Notes under the pieces: generated by a model
The model's input: only the letters and a program-made list of their open reading frames with translations
Told to the model about the DNA's origin: nothing
The model's database searches: none
Program-made: the position numbers and the translations under genes
In this document: positions 15,839 through 25,403 of the stretch, one piece after another
How positions within the stretch are numbered: position 1 is the first letter of the stretch
How the letters are laid out: each line of letters opens with the position of its first letter
Assembly (NCBI RefSeq): GCF_002750975.1
Contig: NZ_PEJS01000001.1
Span: 1,736,001 to 1,800,000 of the forward strand
Direction of reading: 5' to 3'
From: Stenotrophomonas indicatrix
GTDB taxonomy: Bacteria > Pseudomonadota > Gammaproteobacteria > Xanthomonadales > Xanthomonadaceae
Length of the DNA stretch: 64,000 bases

Positions 15839-17665
15839 TCAGCGCAGCCCGTCCACGTCCAGGATCAGCGCCATGCGACCATCGCCGATCAGGGTTGCAC
15901 CGGCATAACCACGCAGGCCGCGCAGGGCCTTGGGCAGTGGCTTGATGACCACTTCCTCACGCCCGCGCACCTGGTCCACCACCAGCCCGAAGCGTGCTTC
16001 ACCGGCCTGCAGCACGACGATGGTCAGCAGGGGCGAGGTGGCCGGCGTCACATCCAGCCATTGCCGCAGGTCGACCAGCGCCAGCGTGTGCGAGCGGCGG
16101 TCGAGCACGGCGCGGCCGTCGAACCAGCCCAGCGAGGTGCGCGGCGCATGCAGCACTTCCATCACACGGGCCAGCGGCAGTGCGTAGACGTCTTCGCCGG
16201 CCTGCACCAGCAGGGTCGGCAGGATCGCCAGGGTCAGCGGTACGCGGATCATGAAACGGCTGCCGCGGCCCAGTTCCGACTGGATCTGGATCTGCCCGCT
16301 CAGCTCGCGGATGCGCGACTGCACCACGTCCATGCCGACGCCGCGGCCGGAAATGTCGGTGACCTGCTGCTTGGTCGAGAACCCTGGCAGGAACACCAGG
16401 TGCAGGCATTCCTCGCTGCTCAGGCGAGCGGCGGCTTCCGGATCAATCAGGCCCTTCTCGCGCGCCTTGGCGCGCAGTTTTTCCGGATCGATGCCGGCGC
16501 CATCGTCCTGCACTTCGATGCTGACGTAGTCGCCTTCCTGCTGTGCCGACAGGCGCACGTGGCCCATCCGCGGCTTGCCTTGCGCTTCGCGCAGGTCCGG
16601 CATTTCCACGCCATGGTCGATGGCGTTGCGGACCAGGTGCACCAGCGGGTCGGCCAACGCTTCGACCAGGTTGCGGTCGAGCTCGGTTTCGGCGCCGATC
16701 AGTTCCAGGTCCACTTCCTTCTTCAGCGAACGCGCAACGTCGCGCGCCACCTTCGGGAAGCGCGAGAACACCTTGCCGACCGGCTGCATGCGGGTGCGCA
16801 TCACCGCCGACTGCAGGCGCGCGGTGGCGATATCCAGCGTGGACACGGCGCGGTCCAGCTCTTCATCGCGCAGGCGCGCGCGCAGCGTCTTCAACCGGTT
16901 TCGTGACAGCACCAGTTCGCCGATCAGGTTGACGATGGCGTCCAGGCGCTTGGTGTCCACGCGCACGGTGTGTTCGGCTTCGGCGACAGGCTTGTTGGGT
17001 GCGGGCTTGGCAGCGGGCGGGGCCGGCGAGGGCGCCGGTCGCGGTGCCGGTACCGCAACAGCCGCTGCGGTGGTGTTGCTGCCCGGAGCGGCGCCGCCAT
17101 GCAGCTGGTCGAGCAATGCCTCGAACTCGTCCTCGCTGATCATGTCGTCGGCCTTCTTCGCCGCCGCCACGGTTGTCGGCGCCTTGCCGCCATGCAACTG
17201 GTCGAGCAGGGCCTCGAATTCATCGTCGGTGATCAGGTCGCCACCGCCCGCACCCGGCGCAGCGGCCGCAGGCGCGGCAGCGCCGCCGCCATGCACGTCG
17301 AACTGGGCGACCAGTTCGGGCGGGGCAAAGCCCGGCTCGGTGCCCGAAGACACCGCGTCAAGCATCGACTGCAGGTAGTCCAGTGACTGCTGGGCGGCAT
17401 CGAAGTGATGCGCCTGCAGGACGGCCTGGCCGGCGCGTGCGGCGCCCAGCGCTTCCTCGGCGGCGTGGCACAGCTCGACCATTGCGGTGATGCCGAGGAA
17501 ACCTGCGCCGCCCTTCAGCGTGTGGTAGCCGCGGAACACCGCGTTGAGCTGTTCATTGTCCTGCGGTGCCTGTTCCAGCGACACCAGCTGTTCGCCGAGG
17601 CGATCCAGGATCTCCTGGGCCTCGATGATGAAATCGGCAGTGATGTCGTCGGCTACTGCGCCCAT
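15839..17665 (-). CDS. cheA: Chemotaxis histidine kinase CheA (second copy, CheY/CheZ-linked)
   Basis: 608 residues from the ATG at 17665. P1/Hpt has His48 in RGYHTLKGGAGFLG. No P2 domain is present. Instead a roughly 100-residue Ala/Pro-rich linker carries two near-identical peptides, DLITDDEFEALLDQLHGG (143-160) and DMISEDEFEALLDQLHGG (174-191). P3 (VDTKRLDAIVNLIGELV), P4 (HLVRNAIDHGVE, DDGAGID, GRGVGMDVV) and P5 follow. Its place directly after cheY and cheZ marks it as the main flagellar kinase. The paired peptides resemble the FliM CheY-binding helix and may dock CheY. Alternatively this region may be the ParP-binding localisation domain described for Vibrio CheA. Confidence 0.95.
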   Translation of the reverse strand: MGAVADDITADFIIEAQEILDRLGEQLVSLEQAPQDNEQLNAVFRGYHTLKGGAGFLGITAMVELCHAAEEALGAARAGQAVLQAHHFDAAQQSLDYLQSMLDAVSSGTEPGFAPPELVAQFDVHGGGAAAPAAAAPGAGGGDLITDDEFEALLDQLHGGKAPTTVAAAKKADDMISEDEFEALLDQLHGGAAPGSNTTAAAVAVPAPRPAPSPAPPAAKPAPNKPVAEAEHTVRVDTKRLDAIVNLIGELVLSRNRLKTLRARLRDEELDRAVSTLDIATARLQSAVMRTRMQPVGKVFSRFPKVARDVARSLKKEVDLELIGAETELDRNLVEALADPLVHLVRNAIDHGVEMPDLREAQGKPRMGHVRLSAQQEGDYVSIEVQDDGAGIDPEKLRAKAREKGLIDPEAAARLSSEECLHLVFLPGFSTKQQVTDISGRGVGMDVVQSRIRELSGQIQIQSELGRGSRFMIRVPLTLAILPTLLVQAGEDVYALPLARVMEVLHAPRTSLGWFDGRAVLDRRSHTLALVDLRQWLDVTPATSPLLTIVVLQAGEARFGLVVDQVRGREEVVIKPLPKALRGLRGYAGATLIGDGRMALILDVDGLR

Positions 17666-17667
17666 GG

Positions 17668-18273
17668 TTACAGCCCCAGATCCGACAACAGGTCGTCGGC
17701 GTCGTTCTGCGAGACCGCATGGCGGTCCAGTCCCTTCAGTGCCGGCCCAGCCAGTTCCGGATCGGTGCGATGCTGTTCCGGCGGCAGGCCGAGCGCGCCG
17801 AAGCCTTCGTGCACGCGGCGGACGATGCCCACCACGCGACGGATGATCTGCCCGGTCAGGTCCTGGTAGCTCTGGGTCAGGGCGATCTCTGTGAGGTTGT
17901 GGCGGATGCGGTCGAGCTGCACGTCCTGGCCCGGCTGCAGGCCGTCGGCGCGCAGCTGTTCGGTCAGGCTGCGGCACTCTTCGGCCAGGTCCAGGGTGCG
18001 GTGGGTAGCCTGTTCGGTCATCGCCACCACGTGGTCCAGGCGCGCGCAGGCATCGTCCAGCTCGCCGGCTTCATCGGGCACGGTCGGCAGTTCGCCCAGC
18101 GCCTGGCCCAGCTCGCGGGCCAGCCGCGAAAGGCCGCTCATCATCGGCTGGGTGCGCAGCGCGACCAGGCCGTCGATGCGCTGGCGCCACGCCGCCTCGT
18201 CGCCGGATTCCAGTGCATCCAGGGCTTCCTGCAGGCGCAGGGCGAGGGCGCTCTTGTCGACCGTGGTATCCAT
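17668..18273 (-). CDS. cheZ: Chemotaxis phosphatase CheZ
   Basis: 201 residues. The catalytic segment SYQDLTGQIIRRVV contains the glutamine that dephosphorylates CheY-P. The C-terminus DADDLLSDLGL is the CheY-docking helix. The long central helices form the dimeric hairpin. The ATG at 18273 shares its A with the cheY stop (TGATG), indicating translational coupling; a TTG one codon earlier is less likely. CheZ shortens signal lifetime for the flagellar CheY encoded immediately upstream. Confidence 0.96.
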   Translation of the reverse strand: MDTTVDKSALALRLQEALDALESGDEAAWRQRIDGLVALRTQPMMSGLSRLARELGQALGELPTVPDEAGELDDACARLDHVVAMTEQATHRTLDLAEECRSLTEQLRADGLQPGQDVQLDRIRHNLTEIALTQSYQDLTGQIIRRVVGIVRRVHEGFGALGLPPEQHRTDPELAGPALKGLDRHAVSQNDADDLLSDLGL

Positions 18274-18665
18274 CAAGCGCTGGCCGCCAGGCGTTCGAAG
18301 ATCTTGCCGAGCTTCTCTTCCAGCGTCTGTGCGGTGAACGGCTTGATGATGTAACCGTTCACGCCGTTCTGCGCCGCTTCGATGATCTGCTCGCGCTTGG
18401 CTTCGGCAGTCACCATCAGCACCGGCAGGGTCTTCAGCTTGGCATCGGCACGGATGGCTTTGAGCAGTTCGATGCCGGTCATCACCGGCATGTTCCAGTC
18501 GGTGACCACGAAGTCGAACGGCTGGCTCTGCAGCAGCGACAGCGCGGCATGCCCGTCCTCGGCTTCGGCGGTATTGGTGAAGCCCAGATCGCCCAGCAGG
18601 TTCTTGACGATACGACGCATGGTCGAGAAATCGTCGACGATCAGGATGCGCATGTTCTTGTTCAA
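18273..18665 (-). CDS. cheY: Flagellar response regulator CheY
   Basis: 130 residues, receiver only: acidic pair D11/D12, phospho-acceptor D56 ([12 protein letters not shown]), T86 and K108 (YIIKPF). Phosphorylated CheY binds FliM to reverse rotation. A TTG at 18665 is chosen as start because AAGGA lies about 8 nt before it, whereas the internal ATG at 18653 has no nearby ribosome-binding site. It lies 19 bp after fliA and is coupled to cheZ. Confidence 0.96.
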   Translation of the reverse strand: MNKNMRILIVDDFSTMRRIVKNLLGDLGFTNTAEAEDGHAALSLLQSQPFDFVVTDWNMPVMTGIELLKAIRADAKLKTLPVLMVTAEAKREQIIEAAQNGVNGYIIKPFTAQTLEEKLGKIFERLAASA

Positions 18666-18684
18666 AGCAGAGTTCCTTTGTTGA

Positions 18685-19428
18685 TCAGCTCTCGAGGCCG
18701 GCGTCGGCCGCCTCGAAAATCTTCAGTCGGCCACGCAGGCGCAGGACCGCCTGGCCGTGGATCTGGCAGACCCGCGACTCGCTCACGCCGAGCACTGCGC
18801 CGATCTCTTTCAGGTTCAGTTCCTGCTCGTAGTAGAGCGACAGCACCAGCTGTTCGCGCTCGGGCAGGTGGCCGATGGCATTGCCCAGCTCGCGGCCGAA
18901 TTCACCGCGCTCCAGCACCTGCTGCGGGGTCGGGCCGCCCTGGGCGACGGTGTCCAGCTCGCCCTGGTCTTCAATGCGCGACTCCAGGCTCAGTACCTGG
19001 CCGCGCGAGGCGTCCTCCATCAGGCGCAGGTACTCGGGCAGCGGCATCTCCATCGCGGCGGCCACTTCGGTGGCACTGGCGGCGCGGCCGGTGCTCTGCT
19101 CCAGGCGGCGGATGGTGGCCGCAGCGTCACGTGCACGGCGGTGCACCGAACGCGGTACCCAGTCGCCACGACGGATCTCATCGATCATCGAACCGCGGAT
19201 GCGGATCGAGGCGTAGGTCTCGAACGAGGCACCCTGGTCGGCGTCGTAGCTGCGCGAGGCTTCAATCAGGCCCATCATGCCGGCCTGGATCAGGTCGTCC
19301 ACCTCAACGCTGGCCGGCAGGCGTGCCGCCAGATGGTGGGCGATGCGCCGCACCAGGTCCGAGTGCTGGGCGATGACCTCGTTGGCCGCCGTGCGCTGGA
19401 CCTCTCTGTACTGGGCGGCGCCTTTCAT
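18685..19428 (-). CDS. fliA: Flagellar sigma factor FliA (sigma-28)
   Basis: 247 residues with sigma-70 regions 2 ([38 protein letters not shown]), 3 and 4 ([38 protein letters not shown]). It directs late flagellar transcription; at least eight matching promoters occur in this window. The start overlaps the flhG stop (ATGA). Its anti-sigma factor FlgM is not in the window and may lie beyond flgA. Confidence 0.97.
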   Translation of the reverse strand: MKGAAQYREVQRTAANEVIAQHSDLVRRIAHHLAARLPASVEVDDLIQAGMMGLIEASRSYDADQGASFETYASIRIRGSMIDEIRRGDWVPRSVHRRARDAAATIRRLEQSTGRAASATEVAAAMEMPLPEYLRLMEDASRGQVLSLESRIEDQGELDTVAQGGPTPQQVLERGEFGRELGNAIGHLPEREQLVLSLYYEQELNLKEIGAVLGVSESRVCQIHGQAVLRLRGRLKIFEAADAGLES

Positions 19429-20312
19429 GCTGCCACCCCGCGCTGCTTGATGATGCGTTCGAGGAAGAACTCGACGCCGCCGCGCGGCTCGGTCGGTGCC
19501 TGCCAGCGGGCGGTGCGGCGGGCGATCTCGGTGATCGCCAGTGCCGACGGGCTGGACGGATAGGCTTTCACCACCGGCTGCTGGCGCTGCACCGACAGGC
19601 GCAGCCAGTCGTCCTGCGGCACGCAGCCGAGGTAGTTCAGCGAGACATCGGCGAGGAATTTCTCGCAGACGCGGGTCAGCTTCTCGTACAGCACGCGGCC
19701 TTCGTTGGGGTCGCGCACCATGTTGGCCACCACCTGGATGCGGTCCACGCCACGTTCGCGCGACAGCACCTTGATCAGCGCATAGGCATCGGTGATCGAG
19801 GCCGGTTCATCACAGACCACCACCACGGTGTCCTGCGCGGCCTGGCAGAAGGTCAGCACGCCATCGGTGATGCCGGCGGCGGTGTCCACCACCATGATGT
19901 CCAGCTCGCGCTCCAGCTCGGAGAACACGTTGACCAAGCCCACATGCTCGGCCGGGGCCAGCTCGGCCATGTGCCGGCGGCCGGACGCAGCCGGTACCAC
20001 CAGCACGCCGTTCGGGCCTTCGATGATCACGTCATCCAGGCTGCAGCGGCCAGCGACCAGGTCGGCCAGGGTGTTGGTGGGGCTCAGGCCCAGGATCACG
20101 TCGATGTTGGCCAGGCCCAGGTCGGCATCCAGCAACAGGGTGCGTTTGCCCATTCCCGCAAGCGCCACGGCCAGGTTGGCCGATACGTTGGTCTTGCCGA
20201 CGCCGCCCTTGCCGCCGGTCACGGCAATCGTGCGCACAGGGCCGAGCGGCTCGCTGCGGGTCGCCGTCAGCGGGAAGGTGGTGGTCAGCTTGGCGTACTC
20301 ACGCGACGGCAT
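19425..20312 (-). CDS. flhG: Flagellar number regulator FlhG/FleN (MinD-like ATPase)
   Basis: 295 residues. Deviant Walker A at 34-41 (GKGGVGKT), LLLDADLGLANIDVILGL, and IMVVDTAAGI as Walker B. In polar flagellates FlhG/FleN restrains FleQ and limits flagella to one or few; here both FleQ and FlhF are encoded nearby. The N-terminus lacks an obvious DQAxxLR FlhF-activating motif, as I recall for pseudomonad FleN. It overlaps flhF by 14 nt and fliA by 4 nt. Confidence 0.95.
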   Translation of the reverse strand: MPSREYAKLTTTFPLTATRSEPLGPVRTIAVTGGKGGVGKTNVSANLAVALAGMGKRTLLLDADLGLANIDVILGLSPTNTLADLVAGRCSLDDVIIEGPNGVLVVPAASGRRHMAELAPAEHVGLVNVFSELERELDIMVVDTAAGITDGVLTFCQAAQDTVVVVCDEPASITDAYALIKVLSRERGVDRIQVVANMVRDPNEGRVLYEKLTRVCEKFLADVSLNYLGCVPQDDWLRLSVQRQQPVVKAYPSSPSALAITEIARRTARWQAPTEPRGGVEFFLERIIKQRGVAA

Positions 20313-21930
20313 GGTTCAACTCCGGGTTGCAGGGCATATCGGCCGCGCGGCGCAAATCTTCAAGGCGAAGTACAAGATTGGCTGCACTGGCCCGGTGCAG
20401 GTCGTCCGGGACGTCCTGGCCATCGGTCACCCAGGTGATCGGCAGCTTGTGGTCCACCGCCACCGACAGGGCGTTGCCGAAGCGGCCGGTCTCGTCCAGC
20501 TTGCTCAGCACCAGGCCCTGCAGGTTGGCCGCGCCGAAGCGGCGGACCACCTCGTCCATGTCGCCGAAGCTGGTGTTGGCCGGCAGTACCAGCAGGGTGC
20601 GGACCTGGCGGGCGGCGCGCAGCCACTGCAGCTGGGCGGCCAGCGCACGGTCGCGCGGGCCCAGGCCGGCGGTGTCGATCAGCACCAGCTTGTAGTCCTT
20701 CAGGCGTTCCAGCAGCTGGTCCAGGTCGGTGCCGCTGTTGGCCTCGTGCACGGCGATGCCGAGCTGGCGGCCGTAGCCGTACAGCTGTTCGCGGGCGCCG
20801 ATGCGCATCGTATCGGTGGTGACCAGGGCGACGTCGCGGGCGGCATGGGCTTCGGCGAAGCGCGAGGCCAGCTTGGCGATGGTGGTGGTCTTGCCGGCGC
20901 CGGTCGGGCCGACCAGGGCGATCACGCCGCCTTCCTCCATCGGATCGACCGGGGCGATCGGCAGCTTGCGCGAGATCAGCCCCAGCATCAGGCCGCGGCC
21001 GCGATGCGCTTCGGTTTCCAGCGGGATCTGCATGGCCACGTCGCGGGCGATGCCGGCATCGAAGCCGTACTCGTCCATCAGGTCCAGCGCGGTGGCACGC
21101 ACCGGGCTGCCGCGCAGGCGCTCGTCGGTGAAGCGGTTCATCTCGCGCTCGATCACCTGGCGCATGCCGGCCACTTCCTGGCGCAGGTGGCGGATCTCGG
21201 CGTCATCGGCGACCAGGGTCAGCGCAGGTGCTGGCGCCAGCGCCGGCATCGGTGCCGGTGCAGCCTCGGTCGGCTGCACGGCAACCTGCGCGTGTGAGGC
21301 TTGGTCTTCGGGTGCCGTGGTGGCCTGGAGGGCAACCGGCAACGGCGGCGGCGTCACTGCCGGCAGCTGCGCGCTGTCTTCCAGTGGCGGGTCGATCTGG
21401 AAGCGGGCGCGGTTCACCGGCGCGGCTGCCGCAGGCGAGGGCGAGGGCGAGGGCGCCACGATGGCGTCGGCAAACGGGGCGAAGATCTGTTCCGGCAGCG
21501 TCGATTCATTGACGGCGGCGCGCGCCAGGGTGGCGGCGAAGCCGGTGCTGCCACGCGTCGGCACTATCTCGTCGGCGCTGTCCAGGGTGCGGCCGGTAGC
21601 GCCGACGGCGGCGCGGGCGAGGGCGGCGACGGCCGAGGTGGTGGCGGCCACCGGCTCCGGTGCCGGGGTGCTGCTGCGACGGCGGGTGACTGCGGCGATC
21701 ACTGCGTCGGCGGCGCTGCGCGGCTTCGGCGCGGGCGGCGGTGCCACGTCGCGGCGCGACGCTTCCAGGGCGCGCTGCACGGCGCTCTCATCGTAGTTGG
21801 CGGCGGCCACGATCTCGATGCCTTCCTCGATCCGGCGGTTGGACAGGATCACGGCATCAGGACCATGTTCCTTGCGCACCAGGTTCATGGCCGAGCGCAT
21901 GTCGGCGGCGACGAATCGTTTGATTTTCAT
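20299..21930 (-). CDS. flhF: Flagellar polar-placement GTPase FlhF
   Basis: 543 residues from MKIKRFVAADMRSAMNLVRK. An N-terminal B domain is followed by a low-complexity Ala/Pro-rich linker (about 60-240) and the SRP-type NG GTPase with P-loop GPTGAGKTTT (341-350), DTMRIGAREQL, and LIDTAGLGPRD. FlhF marks the pole where the first FliF/FliG ring is built. The ATG at 21930 was chosen by family start; upstream codons in frame have no matching sequence. It is separated from flhA by 145 bp with no recognised promoter. Confidence 0.95.
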   Translation of the reverse strand: MKIKRFVAADMRSAMNLVRKEHGPDAVILSNRRIEEGIEIVAAANYDESAVQRALEASRRDVAPPPAPKPRSAADAVIAAVTRRRSSTPAPEPVAATTSAVAALARAAVGATGRTLDSADEIVPTRGSTGFAATLARAAVNESTLPEQIFAPFADAIVAPSPSPSPAAAAPVNRARFQIDPPLEDSAQLPAVTPPPLPVALQATTAPEDQASHAQVAVQPTEAAPAPMPALAPAPALTLVADDAEIRHLRQEVAGMRQVIEREMNRFTDERLRGSPVRATALDLMDEYGFDAGIARDVAMQIPLETEAHRGRGLMLGLISRKLPIAPVDPMEEGGVIALVGPTGAGKTTTIAKLASRFAEAHAARDVALVTTDTMRIGAREQLYGYGRQLGIAVHEANSGTDLDQLLERLKDYKLVLIDTAGLGPRDRALAAQLQWLRAARQVRTLLVLPANTSFGDMDEVVRRFGAANLQGLVLSKLDETGRFGNALSVAVDHKLPITWVTDGQDVPDDLHRASAANLVLRLEDLRRAADMPCNPELNHAVA

Positions 21931-22075
21931 GCTGTGGTCACGGGACGAAGTCGGCGGAGTGGCGGTCGGAGAACGCGGATGGTCGGTGGTCTGCACGGTT
22001 CGGGTTCCCCTTGGAATCTGTCTGTTGCGGGTGTTTGAAAGTGGTGTCTGTTTTCTGGCGCGTTGCAGGGCGGCG

Positions 22076-24178
22076 TCAGCTGATCGTTCCGACCAGCTTC
22101 AGGCGCTTGTCCTCCGGCACCTCGCTGTAGGCCAGGACCGACAGCGACGGAACGCTGTGGCGGACCAGGCGGGCCAGCGCGGCTCGCACCGGGCCAGGTA
22201 CCAGCACCACCGCGGGCTCGTTGCGGGCTTCCTGCTTGCTGACACATTCGGCCAGGCTCTGGTGCAGTCGCTCAGCGAGTCCGGGTTCCAGCGCGGCGCC
22301 GTTGCCCTGCGTGGACTCCTGCAAGACACGTTCCAATTGCGGGTTGAGGGTGAACACCGGCAGCTCCGCCGACATTCCGGCGATCTCCTGCACGATGAAG
22401 CGGCCCAGTGCGGTGCGCACGGCGGCGGTCAGCGTGGCCGGGTCCTGGCTGTGCGGGGCGTGTTCGACCAGTGCTTCGGCGATCTTGCGCAGCTGGCGGA
22501 TCGGAATGCGCTCGACCAGCAGGTTCTGCAGCACGCGCACCACCGCCGACAGCGGCAGCGCCTTCGGCGTCAGATCTTCGACGAGCTTGGGCGCGCTCTT
22601 GGCCAGGTTGGCCAGCAGGTGCTGCACTTCCTCGTGGCCGAGCAGTTCCGGTGCGTGCTCGCGGATCAGGTGCGAAAGGTGGGTGGCCACCACCGTGGCC
22701 GGGTCGACCACGGTATAGCCCAGGGTTTCGGCCTGGGCGCGCTGGTGTGGCTGGATCCAGGTCGCGTCCAGTCCGAAGGCCGGGTCCTTGCCGGCGATGC
22801 CTTCCAGCGGACCGAGGGCACTGCCCGGGTCCAGCGCCAGTTCGCGGTCGGGATGGATCTCGGCAGTGGCCACCGGCACGCCATGCACCAGTACCCGGTA
22901 GCCGTTGGCCGGCAGTTCCAGGTTGTCGCGGATGTGGACCGAGGGAATCAGGAAGCCGACGTCCTGGGTCAGCTTGCGGCGCACGCCCTTGATGCGCGGC
23001 ATCAGCTCGCCGCCCTGGTTGCTGTCCACCAGCGAAATCAATCGATAGCCCACTTCCAGGCCCAGCGGATCGACCGGGCGCAGCTCGTCCCAGCTCAGTT
23101 CCGCGGTGGGTGCGGGGGCAGCGGGGCGGCCCAGCGCGTTCAGTGCGTTGGCGTCGCCTGCAGCGGTGTCGGCCTGCGCCGGCACCAGGCCCTTGCGGTA
23201 CACCTTCCAGGCGATGAAGCCGAGGATGGCCGCCAGCGTCAGGAAAGCGACGTTGGGCATGCCCGGCACCAGGCCGACCACGCCGAGGATGCCGGCGGTG
23301 ATGGCCAGCGCACGGTACTGGCCAAACACCTGGCCGGTCATCGCCTGCGCCATGTCCTGCGAGCGCGAGGCACGGGTAACCAGCATCGCCACCGCGCTGG
23401 AGACCAGCAGCGCCGGCAGCTGCGCCACCAGGCCGTCACCGATCGACAGCAGGGTGTAGGTGGCGGCGGCATCGCCGAAGGGCATGCCATGCTGCAGCAC
23501 GCCCACGGCCAGGCCGCCCAGCATGTTGATGAACAGGATCAGGATGCCGGCGATCGCGTCGCCGCGGATGAACTTGCTGGCACCGTCCATCGCACCGTAG
23601 AAGTCGGCTTCCTCGCGTACTTCCTCGCGGCGCAGCTTGGCTTCCTCGCGCGTCAGCAAACCGGCGTTGAGGTCGGCGTCGATCGCCATCTGCTTGCCGG
23701 GCATGGCGTCAAGGATGAAGCGCGCGGTCACTTCCGAGACGCGGCCGGCGCCCTTGGTGATGACCACGAAATTGATGATGGTCAGGATCGCGAACACCAC
23801 GATGCCGACGGCGTAGTTGCCGCCGATCACGAACTCACCGAATGCGGCGATCACCTTGCCGGCCGCTTCGTGGCCGTTCTGGCCGTTGAGCAGGATCACG
23901 CGGGTGGAGGCCACGTTCAGCGCCAGCCGCAGCATGGTGGTGATCAGCAGCACGATCGGGAAGATGGTGAAGTCCAGCGGGCGCTTCACGTAGACCACCG
24001 CCAGCAGCACCATCAGCGAGATGGCGATGTTGAAGGTGAACAGTGCGTCGAGCACCGGCGCGGCCAGCGGCACCACGACCATGGCCAGCAGGGCCAGCAC
24101 GATCAGCGGCGCGCCAAGGCCCTGGCGGATCATTTCAAGCGCGCGGCGGGTATTGAAGCTGGATGCCTGGGCGCTCAT
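22076..24178 (-). CDS. flhA: Flagellar export gate protein FlhA
   Basis: 700 residues. The N-terminal half has about eight membrane segments (residues 15-320) with the conserved FHIPEP-type cytoplasmic loop (around 130-190; GAGRVSEVTARFILDAMPGKQ). The C-terminal half is the cytoplasmic ring that docks chaperone-substrate complexes (FliS-FliC, FliT-FliD). The start overlaps the flhB stop by 4 nt. It is part of the type III export gate with FlhB, FliP, FliQ and FliR. Confidence 0.97.
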   Translation of the reverse strand: MSAQASSFNTRRALEMIRQGLGAPLIVLALLAMVVVPLAAPVLDALFTFNIAISLMVLLAVVYVKRPLDFTIFPIVLLITTMLRLALNVASTRVILLNGQNGHEAAGKVIAAFGEFVIGGNYAVGIVVFAILTIINFVVITKGAGRVSEVTARFILDAMPGKQMAIDADLNAGLLTREEAKLRREEVREEADFYGAMDGASKFIRGDAIAGILILFINMLGGLAVGVLQHGMPFGDAAATYTLLSIGDGLVAQLPALLVSSAVAMLVTRASRSQDMAQAMTGQVFGQYRALAITAGILGVVGLVPGMPNVAFLTLAAILGFIAWKVYRKGLVPAQADTAAGDANALNALGRPAAPAPTAELSWDELRPVDPLGLEVGYRLISLVDSNQGGELMPRIKGVRRKLTQDVGFLIPSVHIRDNLELPANGYRVLVHGVPVATAEIHPDRELALDPGSALGPLEGIAGKDPAFGLDATWIQPHQRAQAETLGYTVVDPATVVATHLSHLIREHAPELLGHEEVQHLLANLAKSAPKLVEDLTPKALPLSAVVRVLQNLLVERIPIRQLRKIAEALVEHAPHSQDPATLTAAVRTALGRFIVQEIAGMSAELPVFTLNPQLERVLQESTQGNGAALEPGLAERLHQSLAECVSKQEARNEPAVVLVPGPVRAALARLVRHSVPSLSVLAYSEVPEDKRLKLVGTIS

Positions 24179-25305
24179 GGACGGCCCCCGTTGCCGAACT
24201 CATCAACCTGGATGTGCGGCGTGGACGGCATCGGGCCGGTCCGCCAGCTGCGCAGCTGGTAGACGTAAGAGAGGACCTGGGCGACGGCTGAATACAGTCT
24301 CACGGGGATTTCCTTGCCGAGTTGGCCTTCCCGATACAAGGCGCGTGCCAAAGGCGGGGCAGAGACGATGGCGACCTTGTTGCCGTCGGCCACTTCACGG
24401 ATGCGCAGGGCCGTTTCATCCACGCCCAGGGCGACCACGGTGGGTGCGTTCATGGCCCCGCCTTCGTACTTCAGGGCCACCGCGTAGTGGGTGGGGTTGA
24501 CCACCACCACGTCGGCAGTGGGGACCGCCTCCATCATCCGGCGGTTGGCCATCTGCTGCTGCAGCTGGCGGATGCGGCCCTTCACTTCCGGGCTGCCTTC
24601 GCTTTCCTTCATCTCCCGGCGCAGCTCCTCGCGGGTCATCTTCAGCTTGCGCATCCAGTTCCAGCGCTGGTACGGCGCGTCGATGGCGGCCAGCACCAGC
24701 ATCGCCCCGGCGGTGGCCAGCAGCAGCCGCAGGGTGAAGCCCAGGCCGTCGCCGATGGCCGTTTCCAGCGGCTGGTGGATCAGCCCGCGCAGGGTGTTGA
24801 AGCTGGTCCAGACCACCATGCCGGCGGCGACGCCGACGAAGGCTACCCGCAGCAGCGACTTGATGAACTCGGCGATGGCTTCGGGGCCGTACAGGCGCTT
24901 GAGCCCGCTCATCGGGTTCATGCGGTTGATGTCGGGCATCATCGCCTTGGCCGACCAGCGCAGGCCGCCCATCACCACCGGCGCCAGGAAACTGGCCAGC
25001 AGGCAGACCAGCACCAGCGGGGCGATCACCCACATCAGCTGCAGCAGCAGGTCGCCGAAGTGGCCGAACAGCGCCTTCGGGTGCTGGCGCAGGCTCTGTT
25101 CGGGGCTGAGCGCATGGCGCATCCAGGCGCTGGCGCCGCTGGCCATCGAGCCGCTCATGGCCATTACCGCGATCACCCCGGCGCCGAACACGGCGGCCGT
25201 GCCCAGTTCACGCGAGCGCGGCAGGTTGCCCTGTTCGCGGGCGTCGCGCAGGCGTTTTTCTGTCGGTTGTTCGGTTTTTTCGCCGGCGGATTCGTTCTCG
25301 GACAT
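24175..25305 (-). CDS. flhB: Flagellar export switch protein FlhB
   Basis: 376 residues from MSENESAGEKTEQPTEKRLR. Four membrane helices are followed by a cytoplasmic domain with the autocleavage site N270-P-T-H273 (VVVNPTHYAVALKY). Cleavage lets the export apparatus switch from rod/hook to filament substrates in concert with FliK. The long upstream extension in frame crosses SMAG repeats and is not coding. A sigma-54-like site lies 34 bp upstream. It is the first gene of flhBA. Confidence 0.97.
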   Translation of the reverse strand: MSENESAGEKTEQPTEKRLRDAREQGNLPRSRELGTAAVFGAGVIAVMAMSGSMASGASAWMRHALSPEQSLRQHPKALFGHFGDLLLQLMWVIAPLVLVCLLASFLAPVVMGGLRWSAKAMMPDINRMNPMSGLKRLYGPEAIAEFIKSLLRVAFVGVAAGMVVWTSFNTLRGLIHQPLETAIGDGLGFTLRLLLATAGAMLVLAAIDAPYQRWNWMRKLKMTREELRREMKESEGSPEVKGRIRQLQQQMANRRMMEAVPTADVVVVNPTHYAVALKYEGGAMNAPTVVALGVDETALRIREVADGNKVAIVSAPPLARALYREGQLGKEIPVRLYSAVAQVLSYVYQLRSWRTGPMPSTPHIQVDEFGNGGRP

Positions 25306-25338
25306 CACAGGCACTGCAGCAGGGGATGCCGGGGTGCG

Positions 25339-25354
25339 TGCAAGAATCGTTCCG
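25339..25354 (-). promoter_or_regulatory. Candidate RpoN promoter of flhB
   Basis: The minus strand reads CGGAACGATTCTTGCA. The invariant GG and GC are correctly spaced and the -12 box is perfect; the -24 box is degenerate. The distance to the flhB ATG is 34 bp. Confidence 0.55.
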
Positions 25355-25403
25355 TTACGGGTGCATGTGCCAACTGAAGTGGGCGCCTGCCGGAGCAGGT
25401 ACC

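Noticed and set aside
21797..24262. 821-codon plus-strand frame opposite flhA
   Set aside because: Mirror frame of FlhA, His/Arg/Gln-rich, no recognisable domain.
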